DNA of 64,000 nucleotides from Mycobacteriaceae bacterium (lineage in GTDB: Bacteria; Actinomycetota; Actinomycetes; Mycobacteriales; Mycobacteriaceae). The notes under the pieces are model-generated. The model worked only from the letters and a program-made list of their open reading frames with translations. It had not been told where the DNA came from and did no database searches. Positions 10,618-18,575 of the stretch are shown one piece after another; within the stretch, counting starts at the first letter, position 1; each line of letters begins with the position of its first letter. The stretch is taken from contig JAIEPH010000007.1 of NCBI GenBank assembly GCA_019749805.1, positions 153,933-217,932 on the forward strand. Reading direction: 5' to 3'. Both the position numbers and the translations under genes were made by a program.

Positions 10618-11538
10618 ATGACCGCAATCCGGGAAATGGCCCCGACCGACACGACGGGCCTGCGTGTGCTGACCTTGCATGGAAACCGTGTGGCGTACCT
10701 GGATGAAGGCGCGGGAGACGTGCTGTTGCTGATCCACGGCATTGGCGGCAGTTCGGACTGCTGGCGCAACGTCGTGCACAAGCTCGCCGAGCGCCATCGC
10801 GTCATCGCCGTCGATCTCCTCGGTCACGGTCAGTCCGACAAGCCGCGAGGCGACTACTCGCTGGGTGCCTTCGCGGTGTGGCTGCGCGACTTCCTCGATG
10901 CCCTGCACATCCGTGAGGTCACCGTCGTGGGCCATTCGTTCGGCGGTGGCGTGGCCCTGCAGTTCGCTCATCAGCACAAGGAGTACTGCCGCCGGCTGGT
11001 GTTGATCAGCAGTGGCGGGCTGGGCCCCGACCTGGGCCGGCTGCTGCGCATGCTTTCTCTGCCCGGCGCCGAGATCGCGTTGCAGCTGCTCGCATCGCGG
11101 CCGGCGGTCGAGGTCGGCAAGGCGCTTCGCAAGCGCGCGCTGTCATCAGGCCGCGATGTCACCAGGTACAGCGAGACGTTGAAGGGTCAGGCCGCGCTGT
11201 CGGACCGACATAGCCGCGCGGCATTTCTCCGGACGCTGCGCTCGGTCGTCGATCACCGCGGCCAGGCCGTCTGTGCATTGGATCGACTGCGCGCAGACCT
11301 GCCGACGCTGATCATTTTCGGTGACGAGGACCGTTGTATCCCTGTCGCGCATGCACATTCGGTACATGAGGCGATTCCGGGCAGCGAGCTGCACGTCATT
11401 CCCGGTGTAGGTCATCAGCCTCAGGTGCAGTGCCCCGACGTCGTCGCGCGCCTCGTCGGTGACTTCGCCGACCGGAGGAAGTCGGCTCGGGCGTCCGTCC
11501 GCGCAGCGCGACGCACCCTGCACGCAGTCCCGGCCTGA
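10618..11538 (+). CDS. Alpha/beta hydrolase
   Basis: A 306-residue hydrolase with a textbook fold: LLIHGIGGSSDCW (oxyanion hole), AVDLLGHGQSDKP, the nucleophile elbow VGHSFGGG with Ser107, FGDEDRCIP (Asp), and IPGVGHQPQVQCP (His). A clear ribosome-binding site (GAGGAG) precedes the ATG. The overall pattern resembles the lipase/esterase or meta-cleavage hydrolase types common in mycobacteria. Its C-terminus has a basic, alanine-rich tail (RRKSARASVRAARR). Downstream lies a large alpha/beta hydrolase in the same direction; both genes share an upstream motif, so they may be coregulated. Confidence 0.9.
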   Translation: MTAIREMAPTDTTGLRVLTLHGNRVAYLDEGAGDVLLLIHGIGGSSDCWRNVVHKLAERHRVIAVDLLGHGQSDKPRGDYSLGAFAVWLRDFLDALHIREVTVVGHSFGGGVALQFAHQHKEYCRRLVLISSGGLGPDLGRLLRMLSLPGAEIALQLLASRPAVEVGKALRKRALSSGRDVTRYSETLKGQAALSDRHSRAAFLRTLRSVVDHRGQAVCALDRLRADLPTLIIFGDEDRCIPVAHAHSVHEAIPGSELHVIPGVGHQPQVQCPDVVARLVGDFADRRKSARASVRAARRTLHAVPA

Positions 11539-11548
11539 CACAGAGCCT

Positions 11549-11564
11549 TTAAGAACTCTCCAAG
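11549..11564 (+). promoter_or_regulatory. Second copy of the shared 16-base motif
   Basis: TTAAGAACTCTCCAAG, 59 bases before the ATG at 11623, matches the 10560-10575 site at 14 of 16 positions. See that entry. Confidence 0.4.
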
Positions 11565-11622
11565 CCCCGACCCGCACATTGCTATCTAACAGTTGACAGC
11601 CCAACGAACCGAAGGAGTGGAA

Positions 11623-13401
11623 ATGGCCGTCGAGTCAGTGCACGTAAACACGGTTTACCCCCATTCCGACACCCGCTACGAGTGGGTGGAGGCGACCGTC
11701 GGCTTCGCCGTTGACCCCGAGTTTTTGGCGAACGAGCGCATTGTCGACCTCGACCTCGCTCCTCGCGACCCCGACGGGCTGGTGCGCTTCGACGCTGACC
11801 TGAAACTTCTGCGCCCAGTCGAAGGTGGCAACGGCAAGCTTCTTTTCGTCGTACCCAACCGCGGCGTACCCACCCTTGCGCCGTGGCTGAAAAACGGCTT
11901 CCTGCTGGATCGCGGCTACACCATCGCGTCGTGCGGCTGGCAGTGGGACACCCAGCGCGGGTCCGGCATCCTTGGAATATCCGCTCCGCAGGCTGACGTG
12001 CCGCCGGGATTCATGCGGCTGGAATGGCGATCCGACAGTGCAAGCGTGGATCATCCGCTCAGCTTCACCGTGCCCGAGATCGACGCGCTGCCCGCTGGCG
12101 CCGAGGCAATGTTCACGTTCACCGACTATCCGACGGTCGATGTCGACGACCCCGACGCCGTTCTGAGTGTTCGCACCTCACCGGATGCCGAGCCGACCAT
12201 CATCCCTAGGGAGAGCTGGCGATTCACCGATGAGACGCATCTGACTCTCGATGGTGGTTTCAAGTCGTTCCACTGGTACGAGTTGGTGTACCGGACGTCG
12301 CGGGCGCCGGTGGCCGGCGCCGGCCTACTGGCCATCCGCGACATCGTGTCGCACCTGCGAGGCGACGGCCTGATTGCCGGCATCGAGCACGCGTTCGCCT
12401 ACGGCGTATCGCAGGCCGGCCGGCTCCTTCGGCAGTTCATTTCGGACGGGCTGAATGTCGATGAGGCGGGCATGATCGTCTTCGACGGCGTATTCAGCGA
12501 GTCCGCGAGCGCGGCAACGGGAGAGTTCAACCACCGGTACGCGCAGCCGTCCGTGGCTCAGGTCAACGGCTTCGGGAACATGGCACCGTTCGCGGCGAGC
12601 GAATTGCTGGCGCGTCAGCGCGAACTGGGCGGAGTGCCGAAGACGATCTTCACCAACAGTGCGACTGAATACTGGACCAGCGGGGGTGCGCTGCTGCACG
12701 TCGATCCGATCACCGGCGTGGATCTGCCCGAGGATCCCGATGTCCGCACCTACCTGCTGGCCAGCACCGACCATTTCGGCAGCAGCAAGCTCAAGGAGGC
12801 GCTGCCGGTCGCTAACCCGGTGCATCGCCTGGATGTCACGCCGGTCAACCGGGCGCTGCTCGTCGCGCTCGAGGACTGGGTCTGCGAGGGTGTCGAGCCT
12901 CCGCGCAGCAAGGTGCCGCGGACCAGTGACGGCACTGCTGTCGCGCGCAAAGAGGTCCTGTCGGTCTTCAGCCACACCACCGGCCCGGACCCGTCGGCGC
13001 TACCGCACGCGCGGTACATCGACCTCGGTCCTGATGCCGATCGCGGGATCGGTCGCTGGCCGGTCAAGCTGGGCGAGCCGTACGTCGACCTGGTGTCGGC
13101 GGTCGACGCGGACGGCAACGAGGTCGCGGGCATCCGCTTGCCTGCCGTCGCCGCACCACTCGCCTCATACACGGGCTGGAATCCCCGTCGTCACATCGAT
13201 GAGTTGCCCGATGTGCTCTACGAGCGGGTGGGCAGTAAGTTGGCGTTCCCTCCGGGCCGGCCGTCGGTCACCGAACGGTATCCGTCCCGCGAGGACTACG
13301 TCGTCGCAGCCCGCACTGCTGCGGAATCGCTTGTTGCCGAGCGGTTCCTGCTCGCCGACGAGGTCGAGGCCATCGTCCAGAAGGCCGCAGCCGACTACTG
13401 A
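11623..13401 (+). CDS. Large alpha/beta hydrolase domain-containing protein (Abhydrolase_10 type)
   Basis: 592 residues from ATG 11623, chosen for the GAAGGAG ribosome-binding site five bases upstream; an earlier in-frame TTG at 11593 has none. The N-terminal third is a beta-rich region (EWVEATVGFAVDP, LLFVVPNRGVP), followed by a core with AYGVSQAGRLLRQF, where the Ser is the likely nucleophile, although the elbow reads GVSQA rather than strict GxSxG. Proteins of this type are common in mycobacteria and have no settled substrate. No signal peptide is visible. A strong hairpin follows the stop codon. The product is given as a hydrolase by fold only. Confidence 0.82.
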   Translation: MAVESVHVNTVYPHSDTRYEWVEATVGFAVDPEFLANERIVDLDLAPRDPDGLVRFDADLKLLRPVEGGNGKLLFVVPNRGVPTLAPWLKNGFLLDRGYTIASCGWQWDTQRGSGILGISAPQADVPPGFMRLEWRSDSASVDHPLSFTVPEIDALPAGAEAMFTFTDYPTVDVDDPDAVLSVRTSPDAEPTIIPRESWRFTDETHLTLDGGFKSFHWYELVYRTSRAPVAGAGLLAIRDIVSHLRGDGLIAGIEHAFAYGVSQAGRLLRQFISDGLNVDEAGMIVFDGVFSESASAATGEFNHRYAQPSVAQVNGFGNMAPFAASELLARQRELGGVPKTIFTNSATEYWTSGGALLHVDPITGVDLPEDPDVRTYLLASTDHFGSSKLKEALPVANPVHRLDVTPVNRALLVALEDWVCEGVEPPRSKVPRTSDGTAVARKEVLSVFSHTTGPDPSALPHARYIDLGPDADRGIGRWPVKLGEPYVDLVSAVDADGNEVAGIRLPAVAAPLASYTGWNPRRHIDELPDVLYERVGSKLAFPPGRPSVTERYPSREDYVVAARTAAESLVAERFLLADEVEAIVQKAAADY

Positions 13402-13425
13402 CGGGCTTCATACACGCTTCACTCT

Positions 13426-13463
13426 GCACAGCGGCCGGGCGGCTCAGCCCCCGGCCGCTGTGC
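13426..13463 (+). terminator. Strong intrinsic-type terminator after the large hydrolase gene
   Basis: A perfect 14-bp stem (GCACAGCGGCCGGG with its complement CCCGGCCGCTGTGC) and a 10-base loop begin 25 bases after the TGA. There is no long U tract, as is usual in mycobacteria. Confidence 0.8.
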
Positions 13464-13526
13464 GCTTTGGTGGCGTAGGTCGGCGGCGAGCACTCGCCAC
13501 CCTCGTGGCGGGGGTAGGGCAGGGCC

Positions 13527-13698
13527 GAGTGTGGGGTTGTGGCACGCCTGGGGCGGTGTGGCGTGCGTTGAGTCCACAGTCGGCGGGTGGGTGGGTCGAT
13601 GTGATGGCCGGCGACTGCATGCTTTTGGGTGGGTGTGTCGAGTGTGGGGTTGGGGCACGTCTGGGGCGCTTTGGCGTGCGTTGAGTCCACAGTCGGCG
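13527..13698. repeat. 59-base intergenic direct repeat, two copies
   Basis: Copies at 13527-13585 and 13640-13698 differ at only four positions and are separated by 54 bases. Each contains GCGTGCGTTGAGTCCACAG. The 382-base gap 13402-13783 otherwise holds two hairpins and no convincing gene. Base composition is unusually G-rich on the plus strand. The role is unknown; it may be a dispersed REP-like intergenic element. Confidence 0.75.
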
Positions 13699-13737
13699 CG
13701 CGGGAGTCCACCCCTGGCTCGGTGTTGCGTGCATTAA

Positions 13738-13765
13738 CCCCGCACCCGAGGGGACGAGTGCGGGG
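13738..13765 (-). terminator. Hairpin terminator of the MMPL-FHA gene
   Basis: CCCCGCAC and GTGCGGGG form a perfect 8-bp stem with a 12-base loop. On the minus strand it is followed by TTAAT, 18 bases beyond the TAG of the MMPL-FHA gene. Confidence 0.65.
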
Positions 13766-13783
13766 TAGGTCAGGCGTCGCGTT

Positions 13784-16700
13784 CTAGACCGACATGGCGG
13801 GCACGCGAGCCTGCTCGCGCTGCTCTTGCGGCCTGGCCTGCGAATGGACCCGAAATCTCCGACCGCCGACGCGCACCGAGGCGCCGTCCCGGAAGGCCGT
13901 GGGCCGCCACGGGTCGATCCGCACCCACCCGTCCTGTCCCGGCTCGCGGATGAATACGCCGTTTGTCGAGTTCCGGTCTACGACAAACAGCTCGCCGTCG
14001 ATGATCCGAATCTCCATGTGCGCCCGGGACATCAGGCCCGAGCGGTCGTAGACGGACACCGGGCGAAGGCCCTGCCGTGCCGCGTGCGAGTTGTGCGGAT
14101 AGCGACCGATGACGCAGTCGTGGTCGATCTCGATTCGGGAGTCGTCATCGAGGACCACGCATCGCACGGGTCGTGTCGTTTCCGCGGCCTCCGTCGTCCA
14201 CACCACCGCGCCGTGCCCCGGAACAACGCCGTCGGACATCGAGTAGACAGCGTTTTGGTCAGGGGTGGGAAGGGCGGGCCGCTTACCCAGTTCGTCGACC
14301 GTGACCACCGCGGCGACGCCGGGCGTCCGCACGGTTTGGTGCAGGCAGCGGTTGCGCCCCTCGATCAGGGTGACACCCGTACCGTCGTCGAGCGCTACCG
14401 TGACACCGCCGCACAAGAAGATCTCCAGACCCGATTCGGTGGGCATGACGATGCCAACCTCCGCGAGATCGCGACTCCACGTGCCGCTCTGGGCGAGCTG
14501 CGAGAACGCGTACGACAACATCGCGGGCTCGCTCCGGCGGACGATCTCGACGAGGTGCGACATCTGCTGGGCCGCCATCGCCTGTTGCGCCAGCGACTTG
14601 CGGTTGGCCACCACGATCACGATGCCGTTCACGTTGGCGACGAGATGCTGACCGGAGATGACCTGGACCCGGCGGGCAAGTTCGGCCGGCGTGCGGACTG
14701 GAGGCGCCGCATGCATCGAGTTCAGCGACAGAACAGCGGGCCTGGGGACCTCGATCGTCGCCTCTTCCACGGCGAAGGACAGCGCCTCGCTGATACCGAT
14801 GCGGGAGTGTAGCCACCGCAACGGTTTCGGTGCCCACCAGTTGAGTTCGCCTGCCAGACGTAGGAACGCCGGTACGACGACGCCACGGATGATCGTCGCA
14901 TCGATCACGACGGCCAGCGCCGTGCCGATACCGAACATCTTCATGAACGACATCCCGTTGGCGAACGAGATCAGTGTGATGGTCAGCAAAAGTGCTGCGC
15001 TGGTGACGATCCGGCCGACCCGGCCAAGTCCGACGACGATGGCCTCGTCGTTCGACATACCCGAGTCTCGAGCCTCCTTGATGCGGCTCAGCAGGAAGAT
15101 CTCGTAGTCGACCGAGAGGCTGAACGCGATGGCGCAGAGCAGAACCACCATCGACAAATTCAGTGGCGCAGGCGTGAATCCGAGCAGTGACGACAGATGC
15201 CCGTCCTGGAAGATCCACGTCATGACGCCGAGGACTCCAGACAGCACCAGCAGGTTCAGCAGCAGCGCCTTCACCGGGACGACGACGCTGCCGGTGAACA
15301 GGAACAGCAGGATGAAGGTGAATACCGCGATCAATCCGATCGCCCACGGCAGCCGCTGTGCGATCGCGGACCGGCTGTCGATCAGCGTGGCCGACGGTCC
15401 GCCCACCTCGACCTGCTTGTCGGTGATCTTCGCGCGGATGTCGTGCACGAGGTGTTCTGCCGCTTGGGAATCCGAGTCGACCGCAAGATATGCCAACACA
15501 TAGGCCGCGCCATCACTCTCGCTGGGCGGGGCCTCGCCGACGCGCGCGCCGCGCTCGAACTTGCCGACGGATCCGTTGACGAGTACCACGTCGGGCATCT
15601 GGGAGACGTCGGCGGCAAGCGTTTCCAGCGCGTCGGCGTTGTTCTGCGTCACCAAGGTGATCGCCTGCGAGGGATCCAGCGGATAGTCCCGCTGTAACGA
15701 CTCGGCCACCAGACGCGCGTTCGAGTCGGTGGGCAGCGCGCGCTCATCGGGATTGGTGAACTGCACTTTCAGGAATGGAACCCCGAGCCCGATCAGCACC
15801 ACGACGACCGGCAAGGCGTAGATGATCGGGCGGCGGATCACCGCCGCGGCGAACCGCCGCCAGAACGCGGAGTCCGCGGACGGAGGCGTTTTCCGCCGGA
15901 TGATGGCCAGCGAGTCGATGCGCTTTCCCAGCAGCGACAGCATCGCGGGCAGCACGATTATTGCGCTCAGCGCCGAGAGCATGACGGTAGCGCTCGCGGC
16001 GATGCCGACCGAGCGCAGGAAATACGTGGGGAACACCAGCAGCGACAACATCGCCAGGGTGACCGTCGCCGCGCTGAAGATGATCGTGCGGCCCGCGGTG
16101 GCCACCGTCGCGACGATCGCCGCCTGGTGTTCCTTACCGCTGTCGCGTTCTTCGCGGAATCTCGACACCATCAACAGGCCGAAGTCGATGGACAACCCGA
16201 GACCGAATGCCGTCGCCACGGTGAGGGCATGCGTCGAGACTTCGGTGACCCGCGTCATGAGCACGAGCACGAGCAGCGTCGTGACGATCGACGTGATGCC
16301 GACGACGATGGGCAGGAATGCGGCGATGAGCCCCCCGAAAACAATGACGAGCACGGCCATCGAGACCGGCAGCGCGATACTTTCGCTGACCAAGAGGTCC
16401 TTTTTGACTTTGGCTCGGATCTCTTGCTGGACACCAAGCGTGCCGCCGGCGCGCACCGCGACGTCCGGGTTGGAGGGCAGGTCGGCGACCAGTTGCTTGG
16501 CGGTGTCGGCCGCCTCATCCGCGGTTCCGCTGACATGCACCAGCATGAGGCCGGAGCGATTGTCATGGCTGCGCAGATCGGTGGCCGCGGGGTCGGTGAA
16601 CGATCGGAGGACCTTTGCCTCGGGCTCAGCTTTGACCAGGTCGTAGACCTGGCCGGCCACGTCGGCGACCTCGGGGCTGTCGATGGTGCCTTCCCGCGGT

Positions 16701-17011
16701 AGCACCTGGATCACCAGGTTCGCGGTGGTGCCGAAGTTCTGATCCATGACCTCGGCGGCGTGAGTCGACTCCGATGATGGGGCGTTGTAGCCGCCCACAG
16801 CGAGCTTGTCGGACACGCCGCCGCCGATCACAATGCTGACACCGAGCAGGAGCGCCAGGACTGCGAGGACCAGCTTGGGGGAGCGCACGGTGAAGGCGGC
16901 CAACCGCGTCAGCGCGCCGCCCTTCGCCGAACTACTCCGCATCATCTTTGCGACCAGCGGACGAAACCCGACCTCATTCATGACGACAGGGTCCGGCTTG
17001 GCCCTTGGCAC
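13784..17011 (-). CDS. MMPL/RND transporter with a C-terminal FHA domain
   Basis: 1075 residues from GTG 17011 (an ATG at codon 11 is the alternative). Residues about 35-760 form a two-repeat MMPL transporter: N-terminal helix (LVLAVLALLLGVSIVIGGG), helices with LSIDFGLLMVSRFREE (Asp-Phe in place of the usual Asp-Tyr) and LSVDYEIFLLSRIKEA (Asp-Tyr kept). After the last helix comes a cytosolic region of about 160 residues of unknown fold. The last about 110 residues are an FHA domain (CVIGRYPHNS, SRAHMEI, DRNSTNGVFI, RVGGRRFRVHS). FHA domains bind phosphothreonine, so transport may be gated by a Ser/Thr kinase. The gene lies 38 bases behind the sigma-factor gene on the same strand, probably in one transcript. 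Confidence 0.92.
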   Translation of the reverse strand: MPRAKPDPVVMNEVGFRPLVAKMMRSSSAKGGALTRLAAFTVRSPKLVLAVLALLLGVSIVIGGGVSDKLAVGGYNAPSSESTHAAEVMDQNFGTTANLVIQVLPREGTIDSPEVADVAGQVYDLVKAEPEAKVLRSFTDPAATDLRSHDNRSGLMLVHVSGTADEAADTAKQLVADLPSNPDVAVRAGGTLGVQQEIRAKVKKDLLVSESIALPVSMAVLVIVFGGLIAAFLPIVVGITSIVTTLLVLVLMTRVTEVSTHALTVATAFGLGLSIDFGLLMVSRFREERDSGKEHQAAIVATVATAGRTIIFSAATVTLAMLSLLVFPTYFLRSVGIAASATVMLSALSAIIVLPAMLSLLGKRIDSLAIIRRKTPPSADSAFWRRFAAAVIRRPIIYALPVVVVLIGLGVPFLKVQFTNPDERALPTDSNARLVAESLQRDYPLDPSQAITLVTQNNADALETLAADVSQMPDVVLVNGSVGKFERGARVGEAPPSESDGAAYVLAYLAVDSDSQAAEHLVHDIRAKITDKQVEVGGPSATLIDSRSAIAQRLPWAIGLIAVFTFILLFLFTGSVVVPVKALLLNLLVLSGVLGVMTWIFQDGHLSSLLGFTPAPLNLSMVVLLCAIAFSLSVDYEIFLLSRIKEARDSGMSNDEAIVVGLGRVGRIVTSAALLLTITLISFANGMSFMKMFGIGTALAVVIDATIIRGVVVPAFLRLAGELNWWAPKPLRWLHSRIGISEALSFAVEEATIEVPRPAVLSLNSMHAAPPVRTPAELARRVQVISGQHLVANVNGIVIVVANRKSLAQQAMAAQQMSHLVEIVRRSEPAMLSYAFSQLAQSGTWSRDLAEVGIVMPTESGLEIFLCGGVTVALDDGTGVTLIEGRNRCLHQTVRTPGVAAVVTVDELGKRPALPTPDQNAVYSMSDGVVPGHGAVVWTTEAAETTRPVRCVVLDDDSRIEIDHDCVIGRYPHNSHAARQGLRPVSVYDRSGLMSRAHMEIRIIDGELFVVDRNSTNGVFIREPGQDGWVRIDPWRPTAFRDGASVRVGGRRFRVHSQARPQEQREQARVPAMSV

Positions 17012-17049
17012 TTTCTAAAGGGCGGGCCGCGGCCGGGTATGTGTACTGC

Positions 17050-17856
17050 TCAGGCGGGTACTGCGGCCCTGCTCGTGGTTACCTCGGCCGGTTCGCGAAC
17101 CTGGTCACGCAGCGTGGCGAGGGCCTTGGCGATGAGCCGCGATACGTGCATCTGTGAGTAGCCCATGCGTTCGGCGATCTGCGTCTGGGTCAGGTTGTCG
17201 AAGAACCGAAGGCTCAGCACCCGTTGTTCGCGCTCGGGCAGGGCAGCGATCAATGGACGTACGGTCGCGAGGGCGAGCACCTTGTCGATGTTGGGATCCA
17301 CCTCGCCGATCGTGTCCCCGATGGGCCGGAAGTCGGTGTCCGGACCGGCCTGCACGTCAGTCGACAGCGTGGAGTAGTTGCTGCTCGCGATCGTCGCTTC
17401 GACCACCGATTCGCGGTCGATGCCGAGGTACCTCGCGATCTCTGTGGCGGTCGGTGCCCGATTGAGGTCCTGGGACAGCGCGCCGCGGGCCTTCACGATT
17501 TGGCCCTGGAGGTCTTTCAGGCGGCGGGGAACCTTGACGGCCCATCCGTAGTCGCGGAAGTGGCGGCGGACCTCGCCCATCATCGTCGGCACGGCGAAGG
17601 CCAGGAAGTCCGCGCCGTTCTCGGGGTCGAATCGGTTGACGGCGTTGACCAGCCCCACCCGTGCGGCCTGTACCAGGTCGTCGTTCGGCTCGCCGCGATT
17701 TCGAAAGCGACGGGCGATGTGATTGGCGATCGGCAGTCCGCGCTCGATGATCTCGTCGCGCCGACGGCGGTATGCGGCCGAACCTTCATCGAGGGTCGCC
17801 AATCGGCGAAACATGTCGGTGAGATCGGCGTACTCGGAAGAAGTGTGTTCAGACAC
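17050..17856 (-). CDS. RNA polymerase sigma factor, SigF/SigB family
   Basis: 268 residues. Region 2 has NDDLVQAARVGLVNAVNRFD and FLAFAVPTMMGEVRRHFRDY; region 3 has VPRRLKDLQ and ATEIARYLGI; region 4 has LPEREQRVLSLRFFDNLTQT and AERMGYSQMHVSRLIAKAL. This is the group 3 sigma pattern of SigF, SigB and SporSig. Such factors control stationary-phase, stress and cell-envelope genes and are held by an anti-sigma HATPase. No dedicated anti-sigma gene adjoins; the switch cassette at 1.7-6.5 kb is a candidate controller. A well-matched SigF-type promoter 72 bases upstream suggests autoregulation. Mycobacteria often have one canonical sigF with an rsbW partner, so this is probably a paralogue, and I leave the symbol empty. 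Confidence 0.93.
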   Translation of the reverse strand: MSEHTSSEYADLTDMFRRLATLDEGSAAYRRRRDEIIERGLPIANHIARRFRNRGEPNDDLVQAARVGLVNAVNRFDPENGADFLAFAVPTMMGEVRRHFRDYGWAVKVPRRLKDLQGQIVKARGALSQDLNRAPTATEIARYLGIDRESVVEATIASSNYSTLSTDVQAGPDTDFRPIGDTIGEVDPNIDKVLALATVRPLIAALPEREQRVLSLRFFDNLTQTQIAERMGYSQMHVSRLIAKALATLRDQVREPAEVTTSRAAVPA

Positions 17857-17927
17857 GCGAAGATGCCCCTATCCGGTTGCCTTGTGATGATGCGGCTCGG
17901 ATCTGAACCTCTCGTGTGGGAAAAGCT

Positions 17928-17954
17928 GTACCCAATTGCTGGTCTCCCGAAACC
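17928..17954 (-). promoter_or_regulatory. SigF-type promoter of the sigma-factor gene
   Basis: On the minus strand GGTTT (17954-17950), a 16-base spacer and GGGTAC (17933-17928) match the mycobacterial SigF consensus GGWTT-N15-17-GGGTAY. It ends 71 bases before the sigma gene ATG. This implies positive autoregulation or control by a related SigF. Confidence 0.7.
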
Positions 17955-18014
17955 GCCGATTCCAATTACCCGGATCGGCCCAGGTATGAAGGGTCATCCT
18001 GATAGACCATCGGA

Positions 18015-18458
18015 ATGGAGGCCGACGTGAGCGAACGACCAGTCCCCGGCGTGACCGGGATCCACCACTTCTCGATCACCGTCACCGACCTCGAGGCCAG
18101 CCTGGCCTGGTACCAGCGCCTGCTCGGAGCTGAGCGGGTACCGATGAAGTTCCCACACTATGGATGCGAGGACACCGGCTACGGCGAGCTCCTCGTCGAA
18201 CCGGACTCGGGCGTCGTGATCGGTCTGCACACCAACACCGGCAATGACGGCCAAGCCTTTGACGAGGCCCGCACCGGGCTGGACCATGTGGCGCTCAACG
18301 TTGCTTCGCGCGACGACCTCGAATCCTGGACGGCGCGGCTGGACGAACTCGGCATCGAACACTCGGGCATCAGATCCGGGGACCAGCCTTTCCCATTTGC
18401 GACGGTGGTGTTTCGCGACCCCGACAACATCCAGCTCGAGCTGTTTGCCGTCGGTTGA
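18015..18458 (+). CDS. VOC-family (glyoxalase/dioxygenase fold) protein
   Basis: A 147-residue single VOC domain, made of two beta-alpha-beta-beta-beta modules: GIHHFSITVTDLEASLAWYQ (first metal-ligand His), LDHVALNVASRDDLESW (second His), and IQLELFAV with the C-terminal Glu ligand. Such proteins act on varied substrates, including lactoylglutathione, extradiol dioxygenation and antibiotic binding, and no specific activity can be assigned. ATG 18015 and GTG 18027 are both possible; GGAG lies six bases before the GTG. It stands alone, divergent from the sigma-factor gene. Confidence 0.85.
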   Translation: MEADVSERPVPGVTGIHHFSITVTDLEASLAWYQRLLGAERVPMKFPHYGCEDTGYGELLVEPDSGVVIGLHTNTGNDGQAFDEARTGLDHVALNVASRDDLESWTARLDELGIEHSGIRSGDQPFPFATVVFRDPDNIQLELFAVG

Positions 18459-18575
18459 CCGCGGCTGGCGCGCCTTCTAGCAGGGCATCTCACCGTCGCG
18501 TGGATTTCGGTTATTTGCGCAGTCGCAATGAGGGTCCCTACTGTCGGGTGTCATGTTGCGACAGGGAGAGCTGAA

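Noticed and set aside
13419..13734. Pro/Thr/His-rich minus-strand frames in the 13.4-13.7 kb gap
   Set aside because: They overlap the two copies of the G-rich repeat and hairpins; composition reflects the repeat, not a protein.
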